NCBI GenBank assembly: GCA_035553055.1
Contig: DATNEK010000106.1
Coordinates: forward strand, 1-6,397
Reading direction: 5' to 3'
Length of the DNA: 6,397 nucleotides
Origin: Chersky-822 sp035553055
GTDB lineage: Bacteria > Actinomycetota > Actinomycetes > Streptosporangiales > Streptosporangiaceae
Shown here: positions 5,958-6,397 of the stretch, piece after piece
Numbering within the stretch: the first letter of the stretch is position 1
How the letters are laid out: each line of letters opens with the position of its first letter
Translations under genes and position numbers: made by a program
Notes under the pieces: generated by a model
What the model was told of the DNA's origin: nothing
Databases searched by the model: none
The model's input: only the letters and a program-made list of their open reading frames with translations

Positions 5958-6397
5958 CATGCTCTCCTCCCAGGGCTCTTGCCTTGTCGGTTTGGTCAGC
6001 CCCCTGGCCAGCCAGCATCGGTGCGGCCGGCGGTACTGGCTAAGGGCAGCCGGCCCGGGTACGGACGGCCGGTCCGCGTGCGATGGATCCGGGAATTCAT
6101 CTGGCCGACGCGGCCAGGCAGCGCGATGGATCCCCGAACTCACACGCGTTTTCCACGATGGATCCGGGTATCCATCGCGGGGGTCAGGCCCGCCGGGTGC
6201 GATGGATCCGGGTATCCATCGCGGGGTCAGGCCCGCCGGGTGCGATGGATCCGGGTATCCATCGCGAGCACGCCGCACCACCGGGCCAAGTCGGCCCCGG
6301 CGCCCTGGCCCGGCCAGGCGCGGGCGGAGCGGGCAGCCGCAGCCGCCGCCCGCGATCCAGACCAGGCAGCGCCCCGGCACTGCGCACCCCACGCCCA
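5958..6397. other. 440-bp region without a recognisable gene
   Basis: I find no frame with recognisable protein similarity here. Minor inverted repeats include AGCCAG / CTGGCT at 6010-6015 and 6036-6041, and CGGAC / GTCCG within 6062-6076. The middle holds the palindromic repeat array described separately. The last 130 bases are extremely GC-rich with runs of GCC and GGC. The start of a gene running off the right edge cannot be excluded, but I cannot support one. Confidence 0.6.
6080..6265. repeat. Array of five palindromic repeats, 43/44-bp period
   Basis: The core is GCGATGGAT, six-base spacer CCGGGT, ATCCATCGC: a 9-bp dyad symmetry. Copies start at 6080, 6123, 6155, 6199 and 6242, so the spacings are 43, 32, 44 and 43. 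The last three copies are near identical, and the two spacers between them share TCAGGCCCGCCGGGTG, so they are true tandem duplicates. Copy 1 keeps the dyad with a single mismatch that would be a G-T pair (right arm ATTCATC). Copy 2 keeps only the left arm. The cores could form hairpins or bind a dimeric protein. They do not match a repeat family I can name. Confidence 0.88.

Noticed and set aside
6080..6265. CRISPR array
   Set aside because: The sequences between repeats are themselves near identical in the last copies and spacing is irregular, so there are no unique spacers. No cas genes are visible.
5733..6392. 219-codon open frame on the minus strand
   Set aside because: It is antisense to the MFS remnant and then runs through the palindromic repeats, giving repetitive WIPGSIAPG-type peptide. 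It has no recognisable domain and is typical of open frames by chance in high-GC DNA.
1..6397. All lesions being sequencing errors
   Set aside because: Single-base errors could explain the MFS frameshifts and stop, but not the loss of whole motif-bearing segments in three genes or the four matched substitutions in the kinase fold.

Overview
The window is high-GC DNA with actinobacterial protein families: a SpoIIE-type phosphatase with an N-terminal membrane part, UdgX, an F420-dependent LLM oxidoreductase, a PASTA-type receptor kinase and a sugar-porter MFS transporter. Use of F420 and the kinase architecture point to a soil- or plant-associated actinomycete. The genus cannot be fixed from the sequence.

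Layout: (1) 1-1096, plus strand: remnant of a membrane/GAF/SpoIIE phosphatase with an out-of-frame internal deletion, open at the left edge. (2) 1097-1292, minus strand: only the N-terminal third of a UdgX gene, butted tail to tail against the phosphatase remnant. (3) 1298-1567, minus: intact 89-residue basic protein with a Rho-N-like C-terminal motif. (4) 1777-2291, minus: patatin-like phospholipase missing its nucleophile region. (5) 2427-3380, minus: intact F420-dependent LLM oxidoreductase (TIGR03557-like). (6) 3507-5246, minus: a full-length transmembrane Ser/Thr kinase homologue whose ATP-binding Lys, HRD Arg, catalytic-loop Lys and DFG Asp are all replaced. It is a probable pseudokinase and carries an 18-bp minisatellite encoding a hexapeptide array before the membrane segment. 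(7) 5361-5957, plus: sugar-porter MFS fragment with one nonsense codon, two frameshifts and both ends missing. (8) 5958-6397: no recognisable gene, but an array of five palindromic repeats spaced 43, 32, 44 and 43 bp.

Four of the seven recognisable protein genes are broken, mostly by internal or terminal deletions. The three open genes lie among them. The region therefore reads as decaying chromosomal DNA rather than a working pathway, and I see no transposase, integrase or tRNA that would explain it. The most interesting items are the multi-substituted but open pseudokinase with its minisatellite, and the phased palindromic repeats at the right end. I do not see a clear new multi-gene system.
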